This document shows, piece by piece, positions 8,773 to 16,970 of a DNA stretch of 33,669 nt. Made by a program: the position numbers and the translations under genes. Each line of letters begins with the position of its first letter. The first letter of the stretch is position 1. The stretch is taken from assembly GCA_902513515.1 (NCBI GenBank), contig CABXNE010000010.1, forward strand, positions 1-33,669, given 5' to 3'. The notes below the pieces were generated by a model. The model saw nothing but the letters and a program-made list of their open reading frames with translations, was not told where the DNA came from and searched no databases. The DNA is from an uncultured SAR86 cluster bacterium. Lineage in GTDB: Bacteria > Pseudomonadota > Gammaproteobacteria > Magnimaribacterales > D2472.

Positions 8773-9642
8773 CTATTTCAATTTACAAATAATTTCATTA
8801 TAAAATTTTTCCATGCCTTCAATCTTTTGATCCAATGGAGCATCATTCATTGTCCCATAGAGCATCCATGGGTATGTGGTCATAGTCGTCACACCTAAAT
8901 TTTGCATTTGCCCAAAACCCTCAAGGCTAAAAGCATCCCAGCAACTAAAGCAAATATATTCATAATTTTCTTTAGGAGGCAGCTTTTGTCTTTTTTCTTT
9001 TAATTTTGCCATCAAGGCTTCGAGCTCACTCAAACTGTGCATATCTGAAATCCAGCCATCATGCCTTGCTGCTCTATTAAGAGCTGGCTCTGAAAAGCCG
9101 CCAACATAAATAGAAATATCTGTTTTTGGTGCAGGTAACATTTCTAATTTTTTAAAATTAAAAAACTGGCCTTTGAACTCAACCATCTTTCCCGACCAAA
9201 GTAACTTCATAATCTCAAGCATTTCATCAGCGCGGGCTCCTCTTCGTCGGAACTCTTGACCGCCTGCTTCAAATTCTTCTGGCATCCATCCCATGCCTAT
9301 TCCCAAGTCAAACCTTCCATTAGATACTGCATCAAGAGTGGATACCTCTTTTGCTACTCTGAGTGGATTTCTAGCCGGAAGAACGTAGACGCTGGTATAA
9401 AACCTTATATTTTTTGTGGCTCCAGCAAGAAAAGACAATGAGTTTATGGGGTCTGGCCAATCAGTGCCCTGCTCCCATCTCACTCTTCCATCGTCAGTGT
9501 ATGGGTAAGGTACTGAAAAATTTTCTGGATGAATTAAATGATCTGACACAGCAAGAAAATCGTACCCAATCTCATCAGCGGCCATGCCCAATGATTTCAT
9601 TTCATCCATTGGTAACATTGATAGAGGTATTGCAAATTTCAT
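8773..9642 (-). CDS. LLM-class (luciferase-like, F420/FMN-dependent-type) oxidoreductase
   Basis: MKFAIPLSMLPMDEMKSLGMAADEIGYDFLAVSDHLIHP...GRFDLGIGMGWMPEEFEAGGQEFRRRGARADEMLEIM; start refined to ATG in an ATGA overlap with the HupE-like stop. Confidence 0.85.
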   Translation of the reverse strand: MKFAIPLSMLPMDEMKSLGMAADEIGYDFLAVSDHLIHPENFSVPYPYTDDGRVRWEQGTDWPDPINSLSFLAGATKNIRFYTSVYVLPARNPLRVAKEVSTLDAVSNGRFDLGIGMGWMPEEFEAGGQEFRRRGARADEMLEIMKLLWSGKMVEFKGQFFNFKKLEMLPAPKTDISIYVGGFSEPALNRAARHDGWISDMHSLSELEALMAKLKEKRQKLPPKENYEYICFSCWDAFSLEGFGQMQNLGVTTMTTYPWMLYGTMNDAPLDQKIEGMEKFYNEIICKLK

Positions 9643-10826
9643 ATTCCCATAGCCCTGGTAACAAACCAAAAAGTCCCCATAGAGAATACTACAGCACCCG
9701 TAATATTATGAATAGAGCCATAAAAAGACGAGGAAAAATAATGTTTTGCAAATGCGAATAACCCAAGTATTGCAAAAGCTACAGCTAATTGACCCAGCTC
9801 AACACCTAGATTGAAACTTAAGATTATTTGCCACAATCGATCTTGGGGGATGCCTACTTCTGCAATTGAGGAAGCAAATCCAAGCCCATGAATTAATCCA
9901 AAAAATACAGTAATCGTCAAGGGGATCCATGGAGAAGAATAATGATGCGTTAGGCTTAAATAGACAGTTAAAAATAATGCTAAGCCTAATATTAGTAGGG
10001 GCTCTAGGACTCCAAATATCGCTAATGGAAATAGTGCAATAGATGAAAATATCAAATGTTTGATCCCCTTATCAAATTCATAGTGATGCTTGAAAAACTT
10101 TTCAACAGCTAAAAGCAATATTGAAAATCCTATTAAAATCTCAACCATTTCTGAATGCACTCTCAAAACATTCATAGCACCAAGGCCAAGGGTTAAGCTA
10201 TGACCGATAGTAAATCCAGTAATGGCAATGACGAGGTTTCTGCCTTGAAATAACAGAATGAGGCCCAGCAAAAATGCTAGATGATCCCAGCCACTCAGAA
10301 TATGCTCGATACCTGAAATTAAATAACCCCAATAGGAGCTTTGATTTCTGTTAGGTTGAGATAAAGAATTAATCTGCCAAAGATCTGTTTGACTGGTGAA
10401 CATAAATTCAGGAATGGTTTCACCATCTATGACTCCCCTAGCAATATGGGTATGAGTAACGCCTAGGTCTTGAAATAAAGAAATTGAAACATTTGATGGC
10501 AATGTTGAGCACTGAAAATCCCAATAAAATTTTAAAATGCCGGCTGCATTGTTTTCATTGAACTCTACTGGTTGATTTAGCTTGCAGGCATCTCCAAGAA
10601 AAATTGCATCGCCTAAATAATTTGTAAAATCGTCATATGATTGAAATTTTATGCCTAGATTTAAAGCTTCAAAAATACCCCGCTTAATTGTTCCCGTGAT
10701 CCTAACCTCAACTCCACTTTCAAGATTAAGAAACTGAAACTTTGAATAAGATTCGCTACGATTATGAGCTTCTAGCGGCAGCAAGAGCTGAAAGATAAAT
10801 AAAAGTAAAAGTTTTTTAGAGGTCAT
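9639..10826 (-). CDS. HupE/UreJ-family (HupE/UreJ_2-like) membrane protein with N-terminal extracytoplasmic domain
   Basis: Signal-like N-terminus (MTSKKLLLLFIFQLLLPLEAH), GIEHILSGWDHLAFLLGLILL, GFTIGHSLTL, FFGLIHGLGFA. Start refined to ATG 10826. Confidence 0.8.
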   Translation of the reverse strand: MTSKKLLLLFIFQLLLPLEAHNRSESYSKFQFLNLESGVEVRITGTIKRGIFEALNLGIKFQSYDDFTNYLGDAIFLGDACKLNQPVEFNENNAAGILKFYWDFQCSTLPSNVSISLFQDLGVTHTHIARGVIDGETIPEFMFTSQTDLWQINSLSQPNRNQSSYWGYLISGIEHILSGWDHLAFLLGLILLFQGRNLVIAITGFTIGHSLTLGLGAMNVLRVHSEMVEILIGFSILLLAVEKFFKHHYEFDKGIKHLIFSSIALFPLAIFGVLEPLLILGLALFLTVYLSLTHHYSSPWIPLTITVFFGLIHGLGFASSIAEVGIPQDRLWQIILSFNLGVELGQLAVAFAILGLFAFAKHYFSSSFYGSIHNITGAVVFSMGTFWFVTRAMGI

Positions 10827-12117
10827 TTGCCTTAACAACGTCATACCAATTTCTGAGATCTTCTAAATATTCGTCTAACAACTCCTCCCCTTTGAATCGA
10901 ATAAATTCAGACTCCACTTGCTGATAGACATTATTAAACTCAGGCGCACTGGATATAATTTTTTGCAGTGGCACTAATAAATGAAAATTTCCATCAAGCT
11001 CTATCAACTCACTCACCTCGCCTTCCTCTAGGCTCAATGCAATCTGAGTGAGAGAAGGCCCAATGTATTCCCTAATTTTCATTGCCGGCAGCAAAACATT
11101 AGGCAGACTAATAACTTCATTTTCAGCAAGGAGTTTTGCAGCAACAAGATCACCTGCGATAAGCAAATCTCTTGCTTGATTACCAGAGATCTTTTGATTG
11201 CCATTAAAGCTTAGCTTTAAAAGTTGTAACTTAGGACTGGGCGTAAACAAATCCTTGTTAACAGAATAGAAGTCTTCAAGATCTTGCCTCGAAATACGTA
11301 AATCATTTGTCTCGGCAATAATTGAACCAATCATTTTTTGAATAATTGTGCTTCTAATCTCGGTATCATTCTCAATCATCCCAAGATCAATCCCTCGCTG
11401 GATCAATAACTCCTCATCGATCATTCTTTCGAGGATATTGTCTGGATCTGAGTCTATTAATCCAGTTTTTCTTGATTGAGCAATTGATTCTAAATAAATC
11501 TCATACTTCTCTTTTGAAATAGCTCTCTCATCAATTTTAGCAACCCAATTTAGCTGAGAGACATCAATCTCTTTAACGAAACTTGATCCTATAATTCCAA
11601 CGGAGATGATTCCACCTAAAATTAGCAATGGGTGAATTCCGAGCCTCCATTGAAAAACATTTTTATGATTTGATGTTGGGGTCAAGGTCATCTTGATATG
11701 TTCTATATCATCCTCTAGATACACCTCTCCCTGCGGAACAAAACCAAAACCCTGATAGAAATTTAGAAGTCTGTATTGTGCAGATAAACCTATCTCAAAA
11801 TTTACGTACTTAGATGCACAAAACTCAATAGCCTCCTGAGTCAAAATCTTTCCGGCACCTTCTCTTCTAATCTTTTCAGCAGTTAATACTCTGCCAATTT
11901 CTGGTCCTTCGTAACGTTTTCCAGGCTTTGCAACTCTTAGGTAACCCACCAGCTCATTGTTTTGATAGGCGAGGAGATGATCACAATCTTGATCTTTAAA
12001 ATCAGCATCAATAAATGGACAATCTTGTTCAACAACGAAAACTTGCTGACGAAGATTGAGCAATGCATATAATTCATCTTTTGTAAGCGCAGAGTACGAT
12101 TTCCATTTAATTTCCAT
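10816..12117 (-). CDS. Fusion: ElaA-like GNAT acetyltransferase + TM segment + periplasmic parvulin/SurA-N-like peptidyl-prolyl isomerase domain
   Basis: N-term WKSYSALTKDELYALLNLRQQVFVVEQDCPFIDADFKDQDCDHLLAY...GEVYLEDDIEHIKMTL (ElaA-like), then TM GIHPLLILGGIISVGIIGSSF, then helical chaperone/PPIase-like region ending LEEGEVSELIELDGNFHLLVPLQKI. Confidence 0.75.
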   Translation of the reverse strand: MEIKWKSYSALTKDELYALLNLRQQVFVVEQDCPFIDADFKDQDCDHLLAYQNNELVGYLRVAKPGKRYEGPEIGRVLTAEKIRREGAGKILTQEAIEFCASKYVNFEIGLSAQYRLLNFYQGFGFVPQGEVYLEDDIEHIKMTLTPTSNHKNVFQWRLGIHPLLILGGIISVGIIGSSFVKEIDVSQLNWVAKIDERAISKEKYEIYLESIAQSRKTGLIDSDPDNILERMIDEELLIQRGIDLGMIENDTEIRSTIIQKMIGSIIAETNDLRISRQDLEDFYSVNKDLFTPSPKLQLLKLSFNGNQKISGNQARDLLIAGDLVAAKLLAENEVISLPNVLLPAMKIREYIGPSLTQIALSLEEGEVSELIELDGNFHLLVPLQKIISSAPEFNNVYQQVESEFIRFKGEELLDEYLEDLRNWYDVVKANDL

Positions 12118-12123
12118 CCGATG

Positions 12124-12129
12124 ATTATA
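12124..12129 (-). promoter_or_regulatory. -10 box for GNAT-PPIase operon
   Basis: Minus strand TATAAT-CATCGG-ATG; no recognisable Shine-Dalgarno or strong -35. Confidence 0.5.
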
Positions 12130-12143
12130 TTTGTTTTATTACG

Positions 12144-12149
12144 TATAAT
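12144..12149 (+). promoter_or_regulatory. -10 box for glutathione peroxidase gene
   Basis: TATAAT 12144-12149, SD-like AGGAG 12164-12168, ATG 12175; -35 weak. Confidence 0.5.
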
Positions 12150-12174
12150 CTAAATTCAAAATTAGGAGTTCTGC

Positions 12175-12654
12175 ATGAGTGAGTTATATAACATAAGCGT
12201 TAAAGACATTGAATTAAATTCAGTGGATTTAAGTAGCTACAAAGGAAAAACGCTATTAATAGTTAATGTAGCTAGCAAATGTGGATTTACACCTCAATAT
12301 AAAGATCTTCAAAATCTATATGAAAAATATAAAGGTCAAGATTTTGAGGTCCTAGGCTTTCCATGTAACCAATTTGGCGCCCAAGAATCTGGGACCAATG
12401 AGGAGATTCAATCATTTTGCGATCTTACATTCAATGTTTCATTTAAGATGTTTGACAAGATCGAGGTCAATGGTACAAATGCCAGTCCCTTATTTAAGTA
12501 TCTTAAGCATGAATCTCCGGGAATTCTGGGTACCGAAGCAGTGAAATGGAATTTCACTAAATTCCTTGTTAATAAGGATGGTCAGGTAGTCAAAAGATTT
12601 GCTCCCAAAGATGGTGAATCAGCCATCGAGTCTGAGTTACAAAAAATTCTATAA
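12175..12654 (+). CDS. Glutathione peroxidase (Cys type)
   Basis: NVASKCGFTPQYKDLQNLYEKYKGQDFEVLGFPCNQFGAQE; KWNFTKFLV. Confidence 0.95.
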   Translation: MSELYNISVKDIELNSVDLSSYKGKTLLIVNVASKCGFTPQYKDLQNLYEKYKGQDFEVLGFPCNQFGAQESGTNEEIQSFCDLTFNVSFKMFDKIEVNGTNASPLFKYLKHESPGILGTEAVKWNFTKFLVNKDGQVVKRFAPKDGESAIESELQKIL

Positions 12655-12655
12655 G

Positions 12656-13096
12656 CTAAATCTTTAAACTCATCAATAAAGCATCTTCTTTAGGTGGGCC
12701 GTTGTAATAATTAGGACGAATAGCATCTTTAAAAAATCCATTCTTCTCATATAGGTTAATCGCGGGAAGGTTGGAGACTCTCACTTCAAGGGAGATCACC
12801 TTAACTCCCATTGTTATATTTTGAAAAATAATTTGTTGCAGCAGCTTATCTCCGAATCCCTTGCCTTGATAAACTGGATGAATGGCAATATTTAATAAAT
12901 GTGATTCAGGAACTATTGGTGAATATATAGCAAATCCCAAAATATTATTTTCTTCTTGAAGTACCACCGAATAGTGGCCAACTTCCATTGAAGATATAAA
13001 TTGAGATTCCGTCCATGGTATTTGGTTAGTCTTATTTTCAATCTCTAAAATAGCCGTAATGTCATCTGAGCTAGCAGGTCTAATTGAAATAGTCAT
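12656..13096 (-). CDS. rimI: Ribosomal protein bS18-alanine N-acetyltransferase
   Basis: GNAT with RimI-specific LEVRVSNLPAINLYEKNGF...RPNYYNGPPKEDALLMSL. Confidence 0.9.
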   Translation of the reverse strand: MTISIRPASSDDITAILEIENKTNQIPWTESQFISSMEVGHYSVVLQEENNILGFAIYSPIVPESHLLNIAIHPVYQGKGFGDKLLQQIIFQNITMGVKVISLEVRVSNLPAINLYEKNGFFKDAIRPNYYNGPPKEDALLMSLKI

Positions 13097-13531
13097 TTAA
13101 GCTGACTGCAAAGGCTTAAGTTTGCTCCAAAGATCTTTTTTTAAGCTTGCATTAGATAACATGGCCTCTAAAGAAGGGGAAATAATTAAATTTAGGTCCT
13201 CCGAAAGATTATCTGAATTAAAAAAAACTAATGTGGCTTTAAGATTGGAGGTATTTTGAAAACTTGATATATCTAAAGGATCTGCAGAAGAGAAAAGGAC
13301 AGCGCCTTGAGAGGCTGATTGCTTTGTTCCATGAATTGCAGCAATGATGGCTTCAAGTAACTTTATCTCTTTTTCTGAGTATTCATCTACAGAATTAGCA
13401 TGTAATGTTAGAATATTGTCCTTTTGAAAGAAGTAGATGTTAATTTCATCACTTACAGAAGATTTTTTTGCATCCACATATAAAGGAATGCCAATTTTAG
13501 AGAGAATATATTGAGATTTATTTGATAGCAT
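13097..13531 (-). CDS. holD: DNA polymerase III psi subunit (HolD-like)
   Basis: MLSNKSQYILSKIGIPLYV... and ISPSLEAMLSNASLKKDLWSKLKPL resembles the E. coli HolD region SPALTDLRANPTARAALWQQI; immediately upstream of rimI as in E. coli. Start moved from 13621. Confidence 0.65.
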   Translation of the reverse strand: MLSNKSQYILSKIGIPLYVDAKKSSVSDEINIYFFQKDNILTLHANSVDEYSEKEIKLLEAIIAAIHGTKQSASQGAVLFSSADPLDISSFQNTSNLKATLVFFNSDNLSEDLNLIISPSLEAMLSNASLKKDLWSKLKPLQSA

Positions 13532-13544
13532 CACAAAAGCAATC

Positions 13545-15215
13545 ATGAAAGATTTAATTAAAAAATACAAACCTTTTGAGCCTATTCCTTTAGAGGGAAG
13601 AACTTGGCCAAACCAAGTCATTCAGTCAGCACCAAGATGGTGCTCAGTTGATCTGCGTGATGGAAATCAAGCTCTTATCGAACCCATGGGTCATGAGAGG
13701 AAAAAGCGCATGTTTAAACTTCTATGCGATCTTGGGTTCAAAGAGATTGAAGTAGGATTTCCAGCGGCTTCTGAAACAGATTTTGAATTTGTCCGATGGT
13801 TGATAGAAGAAAAACAGATCCCTTCAGACGTCACAATACAAGTGCTAACTCAAGCACGAGACCATATTATTGAAAGAACTTTTGAATCTCTTAAAGGAGC
13901 CTCTCAAGCTATTGTTCATTTTTATAATTCCACTTCAACTCTTCAAAGAAAAGTGGTCTTTGATCAAGACAAAGAAGGTGTTAAAAAAATCGCTACTGAT
14001 GGAGCAACGCTTGTAAAGAAGCTTGCATTAGCTAACCCTGAAACAAAATGGTCTTTTGAATATTCTCCAGAAAGCTTTACTGGCACAGAGCTCAATTACG
14101 CGGCAGACGTTTGTGATGCTGTAGTAGATATTTTAAAAGACGCTTCTTCTGAAAAAATTATTATCAATCTTCCCGCAACAGTTGAGATGGCAACACCAAA
14201 TATCTATGGCGACCAGATAGAATGGATGAATGAAAACTTAATTAATCGTAAAAACATTTCCCTCTCATTGCATCCGCATAATGATCGCGGAACTGCAGTT
14301 GCAGCCTCTGAGTTTGGTTTAATGGCTGGCGCTGAAAGAGTTGAAGGCACATTGTTTGGAAACGGAGAGAGAACTGGTAATGTTGATATTGTCACCATTG
14401 CGCTCAACTTGCTGACTCAGGGAGTGGATCCAGAGCTTGATTTCTCTGATATCAATGCGGTTATAAGAGAGGTTGAATACTGCAATCAACTCCCCGTGCA
14501 CCCAAGACATCCTTATGCAGGAGATCTTGTTTTTACAGCCTTTTCTGGATCTCATCAAGATGCAATCAAGAAGGGTTTAAGTGCGCTTGAAAAATCAAAT
14601 AAGCCAGAATGGGAAGTCCCCTATTTGCCTATTGATCCAGCAGATCTTGGTAGATCATATGAGGCAGTTGTAAGGATAAATTCACAATCTGGCAAAGGTG
14701 GAATAGCCTTTATACTTGAAAAAGATCATGGGGTATCCCTTCCGCGGCGACTGCAGATCAATCTAAGTGAAAAAGTTCAAAAGGTTGCTGACGAGACTGG
14801 AAAAGAGGTTATGTCTAGGGATATATGGAAAGTTTTTGAAAAAAACTACATAGCTGTTGAAGGCAAGCTCGAGTTAATTAATTATGCCTTATCATCATCA
14901 GAAGATTCTTCAGGGAATACATCAGATAAAGTTGAAATTACATTAAAAGATAAAAACGATGAAGTGAATCTTGCTGGGGTTGGCGGAGGCCCTATCGAAG
15001 CTTTTATATTTGGAATCAATAATCATTTTTCAACATCGATTTCTGTATCTGATTATCATCAGCATTCTGTTACCTCAGGTTCTGATGCAAAAGCTGCTGC
15101 CTTCATTGAGTTAACTCTAGAAGGGAAAAATGAGTGGGGTGCTGGAATTGATGGTAATACCGTCAAGGCCTCTTTTCAGGCTATTGTAGCCGGGTTAAAT
15201 AAACTGATTACTTAA
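13545..15215 (+). CDS. leuA: 2-isopropylmalate synthase (type 2, long form with regulatory domain)
   Basis: APRWCSVDLRDGNQALIEPMGHERKKRMFKLLCDLGFKEIEVGFPAASETDF; LHPHNDRGTAVAASE; C-terminal VTSGSDAKAAAFIEL. Confidence 0.96.
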   Translation: MKDLIKKYKPFEPIPLEGRTWPNQVIQSAPRWCSVDLRDGNQALIEPMGHERKKRMFKLLCDLGFKEIEVGFPAASETDFEFVRWLIEEKQIPSDVTIQVLTQARDHIIERTFESLKGASQAIVHFYNSTSTLQRKVVFDQDKEGVKKIATDGATLVKKLALANPETKWSFEYSPESFTGTELNYAADVCDAVVDILKDASSEKIIINLPATVEMATPNIYGDQIEWMNENLINRKNISLSLHPHNDRGTAVAASEFGLMAGAERVEGTLFGNGERTGNVDIVTIALNLLTQGVDPELDFSDINAVIREVEYCNQLPVHPRHPYAGDLVFTAFSGSHQDAIKKGLSALEKSNKPEWEVPYLPIDPADLGRSYEAVVRINSQSGKGGIAFILEKDHGVSLPRRLQINLSEKVQKVADETGKEVMSRDIWKVFEKNYIAVEGKLELINYALSSSEDSSGNTSDKVEITLKDKNDEVNLAGVGGGPIEAFIFGINNHFSTSISVSDYHQHSVTSGSDAKAAAFIELTLEGKNEWGAGIDGNTVKASFQAIVAGLNKLIT

Positions 15216-15981
15216 AGTTAGGTTCGCGCTTTTCTAGGAAGGCTTTAACCCCTTCCATATTCTCTTCAGACCCAAAAATATTATTTTGTGCTTCTGCTTC
15301 TGCATTAAAGGTTTCATCATATGATTGAGTCATTGAATCATTCATCAATTTCTTGGTTAATGATAAGGCTTGTGGCGATCTCTTGGATAGATGTTCCGCC
15401 CATTTTTTTGTTTCAGCGGTTAATTCATCTAATTCCACAACCTTGTTAGCTATACCCATAGTCAAACAATCAGCAGAAGATATTTTCTTTGCTTCAATTG
15501 CATATTCTAAAGCTCGCGCATACCCAATGGCTCTTGTTAAGAGAAAACTTAGCCCGCCATCAGGCACCAATGCAATATTGCTAAAAACGGACATAATGTA
15601 TGCATCTTTGGCCATGATTCTTAAATCACAAGCCATAGCTAATGCAGCTCCAATGCCAGCGGCAGCTCCGTTGATTGAACCAATGACTGGTTTTGGCATT
15701 TCAATAATGTTATTTAAAAAAGGATGGTAGCCTCTTAATAAAGCATCCTTGGTATCTGACCAGGAAGCGTCTCTTTCAGTTAAGTCAGCACCAGCAGAAA
15801 AACCTCTGCCCTCACCAGTTATAACCAACACTCTAATTTGAGAATCATTTTTCACTTGTTCAGTTGCATCCCCCATATCCCAAATAAGCTGTTCATTAAA
15901 GGCATTCATCATTTTTGGACGATTAATCGTTATAGTTGCTACCCTATTTTCAATCTCTAAGCTTATAGTTTCATAACTCAT
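15208..15981 (-). CDS. Enoyl-CoA hydratase/isomerase family protein
   Basis: GEGRGFSAGADLTERD, KPVIGSINGAAAGIGAALAMACDLRIMA, ALVPDGGLSFLL; GGAGAG SD upstream. Confidence 0.93.
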   Translation of the reverse strand: MSYETISLEIENRVATITINRPKMMNAFNEQLIWDMGDATEQVKNDSQIRVLVITGEGRGFSAGADLTERDASWSDTKDALLRGYHPFLNNIIEMPKPVIGSINGAAAGIGAALAMACDLRIMAKDAYIMSVFSNIALVPDGGLSFLLTRAIGYARALEYAIEAKKISSADCLTMGIANKVVELDELTAETKKWAEHLSKRSPQALSLTKKLMNDSMTQSYDETFNAEAEAQNNIFGSEENMEGVKAFLEKREPNFK

Positions 15982-16002
15982 ATTTCTCTCCGAATTAACT
16001 GA

Positions 16003-16968
16003 TTATTTCTTATTTAAGATTAAATCGCCATCACTAAAAGTTAAAAAAGCGCTCTTTTGATCATTATCTGCTCTTGACCAATTAACCTGAGTTCTTGAAC
16101 TGGGATTAGAGTGAATAAATGCTTTAAAAATTTCGCTAATTATTTTTTTATTTGGCATAGCTACATTATTAATTTTTATCCAATACCTTATTACTTCTGC
16201 ACAAGTTCCCTCTTCAAGATCAAGCAAAAAATTCCTATTCAATTTAGACCCTCTAATATATTTTTTAAATTGCTGATCAAGTAAAAAATCATGAACTTCT
16301 TTATGTTTTGAAACTAGCTGAGCAGTTTGTTGGATTTGCATGCTTGCATTAGGCCAACGATTTGAAGCCATCTTGAGAACCTCATTGCGAATAAAGTTAC
16401 GATCTTGGTTATCCTCAAGATTAGTATCATCAGAGATAAATTCAATCTTGTTCATAGATAAATATTGGGTTAGATCAGATTTAGAATAACCTAGCCATGG
16501 TCTTAAAATTACACCCTCTCCTAAGGTGCGTTTTTTCATTGGCCCCTGAAGACCATCCAATCCAGTCCCTCGAAACAGTCTAAATAAAATTGTTTCAGCT
16601 ACATCGTCTGCATGATGAGCCATTAATAATTGATCATTTGATTGAAGGACTTCTTTAAAAATTTTATATCTGGCATTCCTTGCAGCTGATTCAAGACCTG
16701 ATTTTTTTGAATTTATATTTACAACAAAGCTCTGAAAAGCAATATTTCTTTCCTCGCAAAATATTTTGCAGTGATCTTCCCATTGATCTGAATCTTTATT
16801 TAATGAGTGATTTATGTGAATTGCTGAGAGACTTCCATGTAAAAGGCCTTGCTGATTGATCTCATGACAAAAATGCAAGAGCGCAGAGGAATCCCCTCCT
16901 CCGCTGAAGGCAACAATAATATTTTTTTTAGGATCGACTAAATCAAAAAAATCTTTTGGATCAAACAA
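16003..16968 (-). CDS. tilS: tRNA(Ile)-lysidine synthase, short form
   Basis: PP-loop FSGGGDSSALLH, HINHSL, AHHADDVAETILFRLFRGTGLDGLQG, RNFIRNEVL; 321 aa. Confidence 0.92.
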   Translation of the reverse strand: MFDPKDFFDLVDPKKNIIVAFSGGGDSSALLHFCHEINQQGLLHGSLSAIHINHSLNKDSDQWEDHCKIFCEERNIAFQSFVVNINSKKSGLESAARNARYKIFKEVLQSNDQLLMAHHADDVAETILFRLFRGTGLDGLQGPMKKRTLGEGVILRPWLGYSKSDLTQYLSMNKIEFISDDTNLEDNQDRNFIRNEVLKMASNRWPNASMQIQQTAQLVSKHKEVHDFLLDQQFKKYIRGSKLNRNFLLDLEEGTCAEVIRYWIKINNVAMPNKKIISEIFKAFIHSNPSSRTQVNWSRADNDQKSAFLTFSDGDLILNKK

Positions 16969-16970
16969 AA

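Noticed and set aside
8740-8800. Possible terminator AAATTG-aaatag-CAATTT after the LLM gene
   Set aside because: Short AT-only stem with no following T-tract; not convincing as an intrinsic terminator.
9414-9761. 115-aa + strand ORF across LLM/HupE-like boundary
   Set aside because: Antisense to two conserved overlapping genes; no independent evidence.
15353-15730. 125-aa + strand ORF inside ech
   Set aside because: Antisense of a conserved enoyl-CoA hydratase; no recognisable domain.
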